Assembly (NCBI GenBank): GCA_025774805.1
Contig: JALGZR010000023.1
Span: 1-64,000 of the forward strand
Direction of reading: 5' to 3'
From: a bacterium
GTDB taxonomy: Bacteria > ARS69
Length of the DNA: 64,000 nucleotides
Part shown: piece by piece, positions 50,407 through 58,971 of the stretch
Layout of the letters: each line of letters starts with the position of its first letter
Numbering within the stretch: the first letter of the stretch is position 1
Made by a program: the position numbers and the translations under genes
Notes under the pieces: generated by a model
What the model was told of the DNA's origin: nothing
The model's database searches: none
Seen by the model: only the letters and a program-made list of their open reading frames with translations

Positions 50407-51689
50407 TGGAACGCCGCGGCCGGAGTCGAAAGCCGTTGCCGTGGGTGCGCGGACTCCTCCTGACCGCGCTCGTGGTCGCGACGGTCGAGACCGGGGGCAG
50501 AGCCGCGATCGCCCAGTCCGCCGTCATGCGGGAACCGGTTTACAGGGAGCTGAGCAAAGCGGAGACGGCGGCCGAGGCGGGGGACTTCGAGGAGGCGCTG
50601 AAGGTGCTCGGGCGCCTCGAGAAGATGAAGGACCTCAGCAGCTACGAGCGGGCTCAGCTCTACGCGGCCTACGGCTTTCTCCACTTCTCACGGGAGAGCT
50701 ACCGGGAGAGCATCGACTCCTACAATCGGGTGCTCGAGCAGGAGCCGCTCCCCGAGCAGATCGAGACGAGCACCCTCTACACGCTGGCCCAGCTCCAGTT
50801 CCAGGTCGAGGACTACCTCGCGGCGATCGAGCACCTCGACGAGTGGTTGGGCCGGACCGAGCGCCCGGGACCGGAGGCCTACATCCTCAAGGGCCAGGCC
50901 TACTATCAGCTCGAGCGATACCGGGACGCTCTCGAGCCCGTGAAGACCGCGATCTCGATCGCCGAGGCCACCGACCGCAAGGTCGCCGAGAACTGGTATC
51001 TGCTGCTGCGCGTCCTGCACTACGAGCTCGAGGAGTGGGAAGAGGTCCTGGACATCCTCGAGATTCTCGTGACCCGGTATCCCAAGAGGGAATACTACGT
51101 GCAGCTCGGCGCGATGTACGGGCGGACCGGGTCCGCGGAGAGGCAGCTCGCCGCCTACGAGATGGCCTACCTGCAGGGTTTCCTGGAGCGGAGTGATGAG
51201 ATCGTCCTTTACGCGCAGCTTCTTCTGCAGGCGGGAGTTCCCCACCGCGCTGCGAGAGTGCTGGAGGAGGGCATCGCCGACGGCCGGGTCGAGAAGAGCG
51301 TCGCGAATCTGCGATTGCTCTCCCAGGCGTGGATGCTCGCGGGAGAGGACGATCAGGCGATCACGCCGCTGACGGAGGCCGCGGGCCTTTCCGACGACGG
51401 GGAGCTGGACGCACGACTGGCCCAGGCCTATGGGAATACCCGGGAATGGGAGAAGTCGGCGGAGGCGGCGCAGAGAGCACTGCGCAAAGGGGTGGATCGG
51501 GAATACGCGGTGCGGATCACCCTGGGCATGGCGCTCTTCGAGCTCGAGCGACGTGAGGAGGCCAGGTCTGCGTTCCGGGAGGCCGCAAACGCTCCCGAGG
51601 GGCGGGCCACCGCCACGCAGTGGATCCGGTACATCGAGAGCGAACAGGCGAGGCTCGCCGAGCTAGAGCGCTCGGTGGTCACACCGTAG
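50403..51689 (+). CDS. TPR-repeat periplasmic protein of the TonB2 operon
   Basis: A 428-residue exported protein. A signal peptide (VRGLLLTALVVATVETGG) is followed by about ten tetratricopeptide repeats, for example AAYGFLHFSRESYRESIDSY, YILKGQAYYQLERYRDALEP and VQLGAMYGRTGSAERQLAAY. It closes the DUF3450-TtpC-ExbB-ExbD-TonB operon with an ATGA overlap. The same terminal TPR gene is known from TonB2 loci, where it probably scaffolds the complex or interacts with the peptidoglycan or receptors. Confidence 0.82.
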   Translation: MMERRGRSRKPLPWVRGLLLTALVVATVETGGRAAIAQSAVMREPVYRELSKAETAAEAGDFEEALKVLGRLEKMKDLSSYERAQLYAAYGFLHFSRESYRESIDSYNRVLEQEPLPEQIETSTLYTLAQLQFQVEDYLAAIEHLDEWLGRTERPGPEAYILKGQAYYQLERYRDALEPVKTAISIAEATDRKVAENWYLLLRVLHYELEEWEEVLDILEILVTRYPKREYYVQLGAMYGRTGSAERQLAAYEMAYLQGFLERSDEIVLYAQLLLQAGVPHRAARVLEEGIADGRVEKSVANLRLLSQAWMLAGEDDQAITPLTEAAGLSDDGELDARLAQAYGNTREWEKSAEAAQRALRKGVDREYAVRITLGMALFELERREEARSAFREAANAPEGRATATQWIRYIESEQARLAELERSVVTP

Positions 51690-51808
51690 GGCGGTCGGAG
51701 CGCAGGAACGAGGCGACGTCTCCGCTCGGCAAGGCCACCCGTGATACGACTCAGCAGGAGTCCCGAAGCGCGCCCGCGGCCGGCGGCTGGCCGCGTCGCC
51801 CTACGAGA

Positions 51809-52333
51809 TCAGCCGGCGGCCACGATGTCCGAGATGATCCTCAGGTGATGGCGGTTGTGTATCCGCGTGAACCGCAGCGCCCGGTCCCGCGTGAGGACTC
51901 CGAAGACGAAGTGCCGGAACCAGGCCTGCGGATCCAGAGTCCGAACCTCGGTGAGCACTCTCTCGGATTCGTCGAGAAGGTCTCGAAGCTCGTCCGGGGA
52001 GATCTCGGGATCGGGAAGAACGACGTCGGCGGATCTCGCGCGTCCGCGGGGGATGCGCCCGATGAGCAGGAGAAACGATCCCATCGCCGAGGGCCGGGAT
52101 CGCGGCGGTGGCGGCGTCGAGTTGATCAGCGCACGGGAGACCCCGATCGTCGAGAGGCAACAGTGGTGAACGTGCATGCCGACCGACCACTGCGACACGG
52201 CCGACACGCGAACGTCGGCGCTCTCGAGGGACGCCCGAAGCCCGGTCAGACCGAAGCCTCGGGAGACGCTGGGGAGCTGTTTCGGCATGACCTGGTCCGG
52301 TTTGCCTCGCTCGTCGGTTTCGAGCCGCCTCAC
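51809..52333 (-). CDS. DUF1569/DinB-like protein
   Basis: A 174-residue protein resembling DUF1569 of the DinB-like superfamily: QWSVGMHVHHCCLSTIGV (metal His cluster), DELRDLLDESERVLTEVRTL, FGVLTRDRALRFTRIHNRHH (C-terminal His pair) and LRIISDI. The GTG start at 52333 overlaps the stop of the DUF1801 gene (GTGA); ATG 52288 is a possible internal start. It is likely co-translated with its neighbour. Enzymatic activity is unknown. Confidence 0.65.
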   Translation of the reverse strand: MRRLETDERGKPDQVMPKQLPSVSRGFGLTGLRASLESADVRVSAVSQWSVGMHVHHCCLSTIGVSRALINSTPPPPRSRPSAMGSFLLLIGRIPRGRARSADVVLPDPEISPDELRDLLDESERVLTEVRTLDPQAWFRHFVFGVLTRDRALRFTRIHNRHHLRIISDIVAAG

Positions 52334-52794
52334 TTGCGCCGCCGGGAGACGCCCCCGCGGGCGTTTGCGTACAGCTCTATGAACTCGTCCACTCCGAGCG
52401 CCGCAATGGCCTCGCCGATGAGCGGAAGAGGCAGATCCTCGAGCTTCCGAAACCGGACACAGGACTTCCCCACGTCGTATCTCTTTCCGGTCGCCCTGTA
52501 GTCAGACTCGAACTTCTTCCGCATCCTCTCCGACGAGTAGATGCCCGAGAGATAGACCGCCATGTGGTTCTTCTGGGAGGCGAGGGCGGCGTACATCAGA
52601 GGCTGCCCGTTGTAGGTTTCGGGGTAGGTCCTCAGCGGGATCTGGTAGGTGATCATCCCCCAGTTCATGGCCTCCTGGTATCCCTTCGGAAGGTTCTTTC
52701 GGATGACGGTGCGCACCGCCTTGATCGCCTTCCGGCGCTCCTCGGGAAGTCCGTCGATGTACTCCTTCACCGTGGCTGCTACGGATCTCAACAC
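52330..52794 (-). CDS. DUF1801 (YdhG-like) protein
   Basis: A 154-residue DUF1801 protein: TVKEYIDGLPEERRKAIKAV, IRKNLPKGYQEAMNWGMITY, AALASQKNHMAVYLSGIY and YDVGKSCVRFRKLEDLPLPL follow the family (frataxin-like fold, iron-binding suspected for YdhG). The start is GTG 52794 with GGGAG 4 nt upstream; the longer frame reaching 52872 lacks a good start. Translationally coupled to the DUF1569 gene. Function unknown. Confidence 0.75.
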   Translation of the reverse strand: MLRSVAATVKEYIDGLPEERRKAIKAVRTVIRKNLPKGYQEAMNWGMITYQIPLRTYPETYNGQPLMYAALASQKNHMAVYLSGIYSSERMRKKFESDYRATGKRYDVGKSCVRFRKLEDLPLPLIGEAIAALGVDEFIELYANARGGVSRRRK

Positions 52795-52843
52795 GACACT
52801 CCCTATTCCGCAAGTCCTTTCCGCGAGTCCGGTTCCGGAAACG

Positions 52844-53404
52844 TCAGGCCGGCCACAACCACCCGAAGACACCGCCGGTTCCGAGTCCGTAGAGAAGCCC
52901 GTCGAACGTCGATTTGAGCGTGGTGCTCCACTTGCGCTTGTACCAGATCGAGTTTTGGAGGAGGGCGAGGGTGTAGCAGGCGAACGCCGTCGTTCCGGAA
53001 AAGCGGAAGATCGTGAGGTATTCCGTCCCGGGGCCGAAGGCCCGCCCCGTCACGTACGCGGCGAAGACTCCGACGAGAACCGAGTAGAGAAACCACTGCA
53101 CCAGGCTCTTGCCCATCGTCGGAGGCCCCGGAGGCATGAACGTCACGAAGGCCACGGGGCCCTTCGTGGTCTTCTCGACGTACTCGGGAGAGCTCATCTC
53201 CTTCGCCGATCCGGCGCAGGGAATCACGTACTCGCCCGGAGGGATGTCGAACTTCCGGAGCGATTCCATGACTTCGTCCTCTCGAGGGATCTTCCCGAAG
53301 TCGGAGCGATGGTACGTGAGCATCATGTGAATGATCGAGCTGATGACGAAGACGGCGACGGCGGAGAGGAGAATCGGCAACCAGAGGGACAGGATCGGGA
53401 CCAT
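52844..53404 (-). CDS. Conserved four-span membrane protein
   Basis: A 186-residue membrane protein. A first span (LWLPILLSAVAVFVISSIIH) is followed by a soluble loop with conserved-looking HMMLTYHRSDFGKIPREDEV and DIPPGEYVIPCAGSAKEMSS, then three more spans (WFLYSVLVGVFAAYVTGRAF, FACYTLALLQNSIW and a final Gly-rich GLLYGLGTGGVFGWLWP). I recognise it only as a type of uncharacterised membrane protein found in many environmental bacteria. ATG 53404 follows a GGAGG site. Function unknown. Confidence 0.65.
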   Translation of the reverse strand: MVPILSLWLPILLSAVAVFVISSIIHMMLTYHRSDFGKIPREDEVMESLRKFDIPPGEYVIPCAGSAKEMSSPEYVEKTTKGPVAFVTFMPPGPPTMGKSLVQWFLYSVLVGVFAAYVTGRAFGPGTEYLTIFRFSGTTAFACYTLALLQNSIWYKRKWSTTLKSTFDGLLYGLGTGGVFGWLWPA

Positions 53405-53612
53405 GTGAACCTCCTGGGTAGGCTCGGTGAATGCGAGTCCGAGCGGGCGGCGCGATGGAAGAGCGGAAAAGGACGTCGAAATGTTGAGCCGGGGAGCGGA
53501 TCGCGCAATATTGTAACACAGAGGTCTTCGGTCCCCGAGGACTTTTCGGGATACCGAGGAGACATCCGGCGACGTCGGATTACTGGGCCGCCCAGTCGAG
53601 AGCGCCTCGGAT

Positions 53613-54143
53613 CTACGGCTCTCCGCTCTCGACCTCTTCCACTTCCTTCATCACCTCGGCCCGAACGGCGTCCTCGGCTTTGGAGAAGTGCTGCTGCATC
53701 ATCAGCCACCGGCCGTCGGTCTTCTGCAGGACACCGGTCCACCGGACGTCTACCCAGTTCCAGGGGGTGCCGGCCCACTCACCCCAGTCGTCCAGCAGAC
53801 AGGAGAACCAGGCCACGTCTCCCGACCGGGAGAAGACGATCCGGAGCTCCCGGATGGTCGACCCCTGGGGCTGGCACTCGTCGACCATGAACACGCGTTC
53901 CGAGTACCGCCGGAAGGCCTCGAAGCCGTCGACAGTCGCTCTCGAGTCGGGCTGGAACATGAAGAACGTGGAGTCGTTCACCACGGAGCCGTGGAGACGC
54001 TCCCGGCTCTTCTCCGGAAAGCACCACTTGATATTGGTCTCGATCGCTCGGGCCACTCGGGCCCTCTCGCCCTCGTCGGCGCCGGCCCTGGTTCCGGCGA
54101 CGACCAGGGCGGTCAGCATCAGGGGCAAGAGAACGCGGCGCAT
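53613..54143 (-). CDS. Exported SnoaL/NTF2-like protein
   Basis: A 176-residue protein with a signal peptide (LLPLMLTALVVAGTRAGADE) and an NTF2/SnoaL-like (calcium/calmodulin-kinase association-like) domain: INTN-like AIETNIKWCFPEKSRERL, SRATVDGFEAFRRYSERVFM, VAWFSCLLDDWGEWAGTPWN and TGVLQKTDGRWLMMQQHFS. The end of this last segment (W-x-x-x-Q-x-H-x-S) is the conserved final strand. Its periplasmic role is unknown. Its start GGAGGAGGC site is good. Confidence 0.7.
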   Translation of the reverse strand: MRRVLLPLMLTALVVAGTRAGADEGERARVARAIETNIKWCFPEKSRERLHGSVVNDSTFFMFQPDSRATVDGFEAFRRYSERVFMVDECQPQGSTIRELRIVFSRSGDVAWFSCLLDDWGEWAGTPWNWVDVRWTGVLQKTDGRWLMMQQHFSKAEDAVRAEVMKEVEEVESGEP

Positions 54144-54285
54144 GCCTCCTCCCTTCGGGGGGGTGACGGGGAAGGCGGGCGGGGAAGTTCCACTCTACCC
54201 CAACATCCCGCCGACGGCGCGCCTTTGATGATGATCCGGCTCGATGAGCAAACCGGCCGGTCGCGGCCGAACGGGGGGGGAGCGC

Positions 54286-55099
54286 CTAGCCGATGAGGAG
54301 CCCGGTGGCCACCAGCACCGGGACCAGGATGCAGACGAGCACGTTCAGCCCCATCAGGGGAACGAGTCGCTCCATGTCCTCCGCGTGCCGGTAGGCGCCG
54401 ACGATGACGGGGCCGGCCGGCGCGAAGGCGAGGAGCGCAATGAGGCACATCCGGGGGAGGTGTCCCCACGCGACCGCGAGGACGATCGACAGCGCGGCCG
54501 CGAGAAGGAATGCGGCGTAGACCAGGCTGCTCGCCCGTCTCCCGATCAAGATGGGGAGGTGCCGGCGGCCCACGGTCCGATCCGCCTCCACATCGGGGAA
54601 CTGATTCAGTAGCAGCAGATCGCTGACCAGAAAGAAGGGCACGCACGTGGCGGCGAGCGCCGTCCACGAGTAGCGGCCGGTCAGGGCGAGATCGGTGCCC
54701 ACGACCATGAGCCCGAACCCCAACCCGGGGGCGACGAGACAGAGCAGGGGGCTGCGCGTGGAAGTAGATTCCGATCCCAGCGGTGATCCCGAGGGTCACG
54801 AGCGCGATGGTGAGAGTGCTGTGGGCCAGCTCCGGTCTTCCGGGGAGGGTGCCGCTCCCGCCGCTGAACGGGGTCCTCTTCGTGATCGCGTCGAGTCCGC
54901 TCTTGAAATCCCCGTACTCGTTGAACGCATTGACGCTCATGTGCGCGCAGAGAGCTCCGAGAAGGGCCAGTCCGACGTAGACCGGCTTCACTCCGTCGGT
55001 CGTCCAGACGGCGGTCGCGAGTCCGAGCAGTACGCAGGCGAGCGCGAGCACGAGAAACGGAGGACGTACGGTCGCCAGGAGATCCGTCGGATTCCGCAT
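54286..55099 (-). pseudogene. UbiA-family prenyltransferase with +1 frameshift
   Basis: An integral-membrane prenyltransferase (UbiA superfamily, closest in look to MenA). The first half (ATG 55099) gives the first Asp-rich motif NAFNEYGDFKSGLDAITKRT followed by PFSGGSGTLP. The second half, in another frame, gives LLLNQFPDVEADRTVGRRHL (second motif) and PLMGLNVLVCILVPVLVATG. The switch is needed at about 54760, where the minus strand reads TTCCACG. One C fewer would give an uninterrupted protein of about 270 residues, and 814 nt is 1 more than a multiple of 3. This is either a real lesion or a sequencing error. With the polyprenyl synthase just upstream it would make a prenylated quinone. Confidence 0.75.
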
Positions 55100-55110
55100 G
55101 GTCTCGTTCC

Positions 55111-56229
55111 TCAGTTCGATCCGGGGTTCGCCCGGCGCGCATGCTCCGCGATCTTGTCGGCGAAGACCACGAGCTGGTTCCGCCAGACTCCCTCCGGGAG
55201 GCGACGAATCGCTGCGTGTGCCGCCGCAGTACACTCCAAGGCCAGATCGCGCGCCGCGGTGAAGGCGTCCAACCGGGCCATGCGCATGTGAAGGCCCGCC
55301 CGGATTCGCGCTTCGTCCCCGTCCTCGGAGCGCCAGAGCTCGAGAATCGACTCGCGCAGTGTCGGATCCCGGTCGAGCGCGATCGCCACCGGCGGCGTCA
55401 CGCAACCGCTTGCGAGATCCATGCCGACCGGTTTCCCGAGTGAGGCCGGGTCGCCGCAGAAGTCGAGGAGATCGTCGGCGAGCTGAAAGGCCTCGCCCAG
55501 CGCCGTCCCGTACGCTTGCGCCGCGGACACGATCTCGGAGTCGGCCGCGGCGAGAATTGCCCCGGCCTCCGCCGCATAGCGGAAGAGCGCGGCGGTCTTC
55601 AGTCGGTTGACGTGACGGGCGTGGTCCAGATCGGCCGCCACGTCGAAGAGACGCTCGCGCTCCAGCGCTTCGCCCGTGCAGACGTCCCTCACCGCGGTGC
55701 TGAGGCTGGTCCAGAGTTGGGGTGGGGCTTTTGCGGCGCGCTCGAAGGCGATTGTCAGAAGCACGTCCCCGGCGAGGATGGCGGTCGACACGTCGAAAAC
55801 GAGGTGCGCCGCGGGGCGGCCTCGACGCATCTCGGCCCCGTCGATGATGTCATCGTGGAGAAGGCTGCCGGCGTGCGCGAGCTCCACTGCGGTCAGTACG
55901 TCCATGAGAGAGGAGGGATCGTGGTCCAGGGCCCGGAGCATGACGCACGTCAGCATGGGCCGCGCCCTCTTCCCGCCCTGGAGGAGAACGTGACGAGCGG
56001 CCTCCTCGATGCGGCCGTCGCATCCGGCGCACACCCGGCCCAGGCTCTCTTCGATGGCGGCGAGATCGCGTGCAAGCTCCGTGCGGGTTCCCCGGAGGAG
56101 CATGGCATCCAGCCGGGCAAGGCGACTCGCGCGCATCCGCTCGGGCGTCCTCGCGTCCGCGCTCGACGCCCCCGCCGCGCGGGGAGCGCGGGGTCTCGAG
56201 TTCGGGAGACCGGCCGCCTGCGGCGTCAC
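55111..56229 (-). CDS. Polyprenyl diphosphate synthase
   Basis: A 372-residue trans-isoprenyl diphosphate synthase (chain elongation of allylic diphosphates with IPP). The first Asp-rich motif is in LAHAGSLLHDDIIDGAEMRRG (D-D-I-I-D), preceded by LLQGGKRARPMLTCVMLRAL (IPP-binding G-K-R-x-R-P). The second is LGEAFQLADDLLDFCGDPAS (D-D-x-x-D), then the GKPVGMDLASGCVTPP segment. The first about 40 residues are a Pro/Arg/Ala-rich extension. The GTG start 56229 overlaps the GbsR-like stop. It lies 11 nt upstream of the ubiA-like gene, so it probably supplies the quinone side chain. Confidence 0.85.
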   Translation of the reverse strand: MTPQAAGLPNSRPRAPRAAGASSADARTPERMRASRLARLDAMLLRGTRTELARDLAAIEESLGRVCAGCDGRIEEAARHVLLQGGKRARPMLTCVMLRALDHDPSSLMDVLTAVELAHAGSLLHDDIIDGAEMRRGRPAAHLVFDVSTAILAGDVLLTIAFERAAKAPPQLWTSLSTAVRDVCTGEALERERLFDVAADLDHARHVNRLKTAALFRYAAEAGAILAAADSEIVSAAQAYGTALGEAFQLADDLLDFCGDPASLGKPVGMDLASGCVTPPVAIALDRDPTLRESILELWRSEDGDEARIRAGLHMRMARLDAFTAARDLALECTAAAHAAIRRLPEGVWRNQLVVFADKIAEHARRANPGSN

Positions 56230-56783
56230 GACCCCCGCCCCTTGCGAACCGATCGCGCCTCTCCGACGATCTTCGTGAGCTGACGTCCCATGCTGAGTAC
56301 GCGTCGCTGCGAATCGGGCGAGAGCGTTCGTATCTGGTCGTACCAGGTCCCGATCAGCTCGAGGACCTCGAGCAGGCCCTGCATGCGGTCCAGGATGAAC
56401 GCGTCCCGGCCGTGATCCGCCTCGTGTCGGGCGATGCAGTCGCGAAGCACGTCGACGGTCGGATCGACCTCGCGCCGCTTCCGCTGTTCCAGGATGGTGA
56501 GGAACATCGTCCAGACTTCGGAGACGGCCTCGTAGTAGTCGCGGCGATCTCCGAGCTGGTGAACCACCCGCACGATTCCCCAGGCCTGGAGCTCACGCAG
56601 GCTGTTGCTGACGTTGGAGCGCGCGAGGGAGAGTTCCGCGGAGATCTGCGCGGCGTTCAGAGGTTTTTCGGAGAGGTAGAGCAGCGCATGGATCTGGGCC
56701 ACGCTCCGATTGATCCCCCACCAGCTGCTCATCTGGCCCCAGTGGAGGATGAACTCGCGCTTCGCCGAACTGGTCCCGGTCAC
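56226..56783 (-). CDS. GbsR/MarR-family transcriptional regulator
   Basis: A 185-residue winged-helix regulator of the GbsR group of MarR proteins: FILHWGQMSSWWGINRSVAQ, HALLYLSEKPLNAAQISAEL, then the recognition helix LARSNVSNSLRELQAWGIVR and wing VVHQLGDRRDYYEA. A C-terminal helical dimer region follows. The start is GTG 56783 with AGAAGGGG 6 nt upstream; a longer frame would read through the promoter and operator described at 56806-56840. It is the first gene of the polyprenyl synthase-ubiA operon and is likely autoregulated. Confidence 0.78.
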   Translation of the reverse strand: MTGTSSAKREFILHWGQMSSWWGINRSVAQIHALLYLSEKPLNAAQISAELSLARSNVSNSLRELQAWGIVRVVHQLGDRRDYYEAVSEVWTMFLTILEQRKRREVDPTVDVLRDCIARHEADHGRDAFILDRMQGLLEVLELIGTWYDQIRTLSPDSQRRVLSMGRQLTKIVGEARSVRKGRGS

Positions 56784-56805
56784 CGACGACCCCTTCTGAC
56801 AGTTG

Positions 56806-56840
56806 TTTCTGAACATACAGAAATCCACGGATAGGGTCAA
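56806..56840 (-). promoter_or_regulatory. Promoter and palindromic operator of the GbsR-like operon
   Basis: On the minus strand TTGACC (56840-56835), a 17-nt spacer and TATGTT (56817-56812). The -10 is exactly the centre of the perfect palindrome TTTCTG-N6-CAGAAA (56806-56823), so a dimeric repressor bound there would block RNA polymerase. Confidence 0.6.
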
Positions 56841-57020
56841 CGCTCTCCCCGGGTACGGCTCCAAGGGGTTGTCGGAAGGGGAGTTGGGGCTTGCCTGCAT
56901 CTCTCGCCGGGCTCGTGGCGGCGGGCTCGAGGATCTCCGCGCCGATCAGACGTAGCGCCGTGGTCGTTCCGTCGACCCCGTCGAGCCGATCGATCCGAGA
57001 GCCGTGCACCACTGCGGGTC

Positions 57021-58850
57021 TCACCGCAGAACGATCAGCCGTTGCCGCGCGACCTTTCGATCACCGGCCGAGAGAACCATGAGGTAGACGCCCCCCGGAA
57101 CGGGACTCCCCTCGTGGTCGGTGAGGTTCCAGGTCACGGGGGACGGCCCCAGGGGAACGGTCCAAACGGGGCGACCCCGAATGTCGTAGGCCGTGAGACG
57201 CGGGTCGAGTGGTCGCGTTCCGTCGAGACGAAAGCGGGCTCGGTCCCGCACCGGATTTCCCAGCAGGCGGAGCCGGACAACGTCGCTCTCGGTACCGCCG
57301 GGAATCCTCGCGACCGCGGTGGGATCCTGTCCTCGAATGTGGAAGGCGGCGCCGACGTCGACCACCCTCTGCCCCGCCTGCCTCAGCGTCACGCGGACGT
57401 GCGCCTGGTCGGTCGCGATCGCCGGGACGATCCACTGATGGTGTCCACCGTCCGCCAAGTCATGGGCGACGGGAGTCCACGGACCCCCCGGGCCGTCTAC
57501 GGAGAGATCCAGGTCGATGGAGGCCGGTTGGGTGCCGATCTGGGCCGCGGTCCAGCGGAGCGTCTGAACCGACCCGACGAGGAATCTCTCCTGGCCCCGC
57601 GGGAACGACATCGCGACGGATCGCTGCGTGGGGACGGTCGTCTCCCGGATCACGTGCAAGTGGTTCTGGTACGTCGGCCACGATCCCTCGTTCTGGACGA
57701 ACACGACGTCGGGGAGACCGTTGTGGTCGATGTCCCCACCCACTTCGAGCGCGGCGGTTCCGGAGGCCGAGCCGCTGTCGAAGCCCCCGCCGGGTGCCCA
57801 GGCTCCCGTTCCGTCACCCAGCCACACCGAAAAGAGCCCGTCGCCGAGGGCCGCAACGTCCAGATCCCCATCGGCGTTCATGTCGGCGAGCGCAGCCAGG
57901 TCGTAGCTCCCGCTCGCGGGTAGGCCCGTCGAGATCGACACCCAGTGGTCCGACCACCACCCATAGACACGGACGCCGCCGTTCCGGCAAAAGGCCAGAT
58001 CGGCGGCACCGTCGCCGTCGACGTCCCCGAGCGCCACGCCCGCATGGCCGAGAATCGGAGGGGAGGGAAGACCGGAGTCCGCGGGCGCGAATCCTCCCTC
58101 ACCGTCGCCCAGGAAGACGGTTCCGTTCTGGTAGGTCGCGGCGATGTCCGGATGTCCGTCGCCGTTCACGTCCCCGAAGCAGAGCCGCGCGTCGGCATTG
58201 CCCCCCGTCATCGCCCAGGTCTGGGTCCAGCTACCGTCTCCCTCGTTCCGGTAGACGTGAATCCCGTTCCCGGCCCCGAACGAGTTGGACGCGACGTCCA
58301 GATCGCCGTCGGCATCGATGTCGGCGAAGTCGGTCGCGAACATTCCGTAAGTCTCGCCGTTCGTCGCGAGACCATCGTCCCAGGGAGTCCAGGACGTTCC
58401 GGTACCGTCACCGAGAGCGACCTCGATGAGCTGATCGCCGAAGTCCGTTCCGGAGTAGTCGTGGTGCATCCCGTAGCCGACGTCGAGGAGACCGTCGTTG
58501 TCCACGTCTCCGACCGCAATCCCCCCGTAGCCGAAGTTACCTTCCATGTGGATCGACCAGCTTCCCTGCCCGTCCCCGAAGTACACCATGATGCCGTGCT
58601 GAGTCGTGTTGATGTAAGGGGATCCGTGGTCGCCGATGCTGACGAAGTCCACGTGGCCGTCCGCATCGACGTCGGCGAAGCGCAGTCCGGTATCGCCCCC
58701 GTCCCACTGGGGGAATTCAGCGCCGGTGGGCGAGGAGTCCACGTATTCGAGCGCGCATACGGGCCCGGCGGTCAATCCGGAGATCGTGGTGAAGGCGATC
58801 ACGGTCGACCCGATCGTGCACGGCAACCGGAAGAGAGATCCTCGAGCCAT
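57021..58850 (-). CDS. Secreted FG-GAP-repeat protein with FlgD-like sorting tail
   Basis: A 609-residue exported protein. The signal peptide runs to about residue 33 (IGSTVIAFTTISGLTAGPVC). Then come about eight FG-GAP/VCBS-type calcium-binding repeats with D-x-D-x-D-G loops (FADVDADGHVDF, VGDVDNDGLLDVGYG, FGDVNGDGHPDIAATY, LGDVDGDGAADLAF, LADMNADGDLDVAAL), an Ig-like stretch, and a C-terminal FlgD-Ig-like sorting domain (LRLLGNPVRDRARFRLDGTR, AYDIRGRPVWTVP, ending KVARQRLIVLR). It is probably a cell-surface or secreted propeller; the ligand is unknown. ATG 58850 follows GGGAGAA; the 89 codons before it are not protein-like. Confidence 0.78.
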   Translation of the reverse strand: MARGSLFRLPCTIGSTVIAFTTISGLTAGPVCALEYVDSSPTGAEFPQWDGGDTGLRFADVDADGHVDFVSIGDHGSPYINTTQHGIMVYFGDGQGSWSIHMEGNFGYGGIAVGDVDNDGLLDVGYGMHHDYSGTDFGDQLIEVALGDGTGTSWTPWDDGLATNGETYGMFATDFADIDADGDLDVASNSFGAGNGIHVYRNEGDGSWTQTWAMTGGNADARLCFGDVNGDGHPDIAATYQNGTVFLGDGEGGFAPADSGLPSPPILGHAGVALGDVDGDGAADLAFCRNGGVRVYGWWSDHWVSISTGLPASGSYDLAALADMNADGDLDVAALGDGLFSVWLGDGTGAWAPGGGFDSGSASGTAALEVGGDIDHNGLPDVVFVQNEGSWPTYQNHLHVIRETTVPTQRSVAMSFPRGQERFLVGSVQTLRWTAAQIGTQPASIDLDLSVDGPGGPWTPVAHDLADGGHHQWIVPAIATDQAHVRVTLRQAGQRVVDVGAAFHIRGQDPTAVARIPGGTESDVVRLRLLGNPVRDRARFRLDGTRPLDPRLTAYDIRGRPVWTVPLGPSPVTWNLTDHEGSPVPGGVYLMVLSAGDRKVARQRLIVLR

Positions 58851-58971
58851 CGAGCGTTCTCCCGTAACGGGGCCGCTCCTGCCCCGGAGCCAGGATAGAG
58901 AATCGAGCACGCGATCTCCAGACATGTCTTCTGATTGATTTCCATGCCTTCCCCACGTAGCGTCTCCGCCG

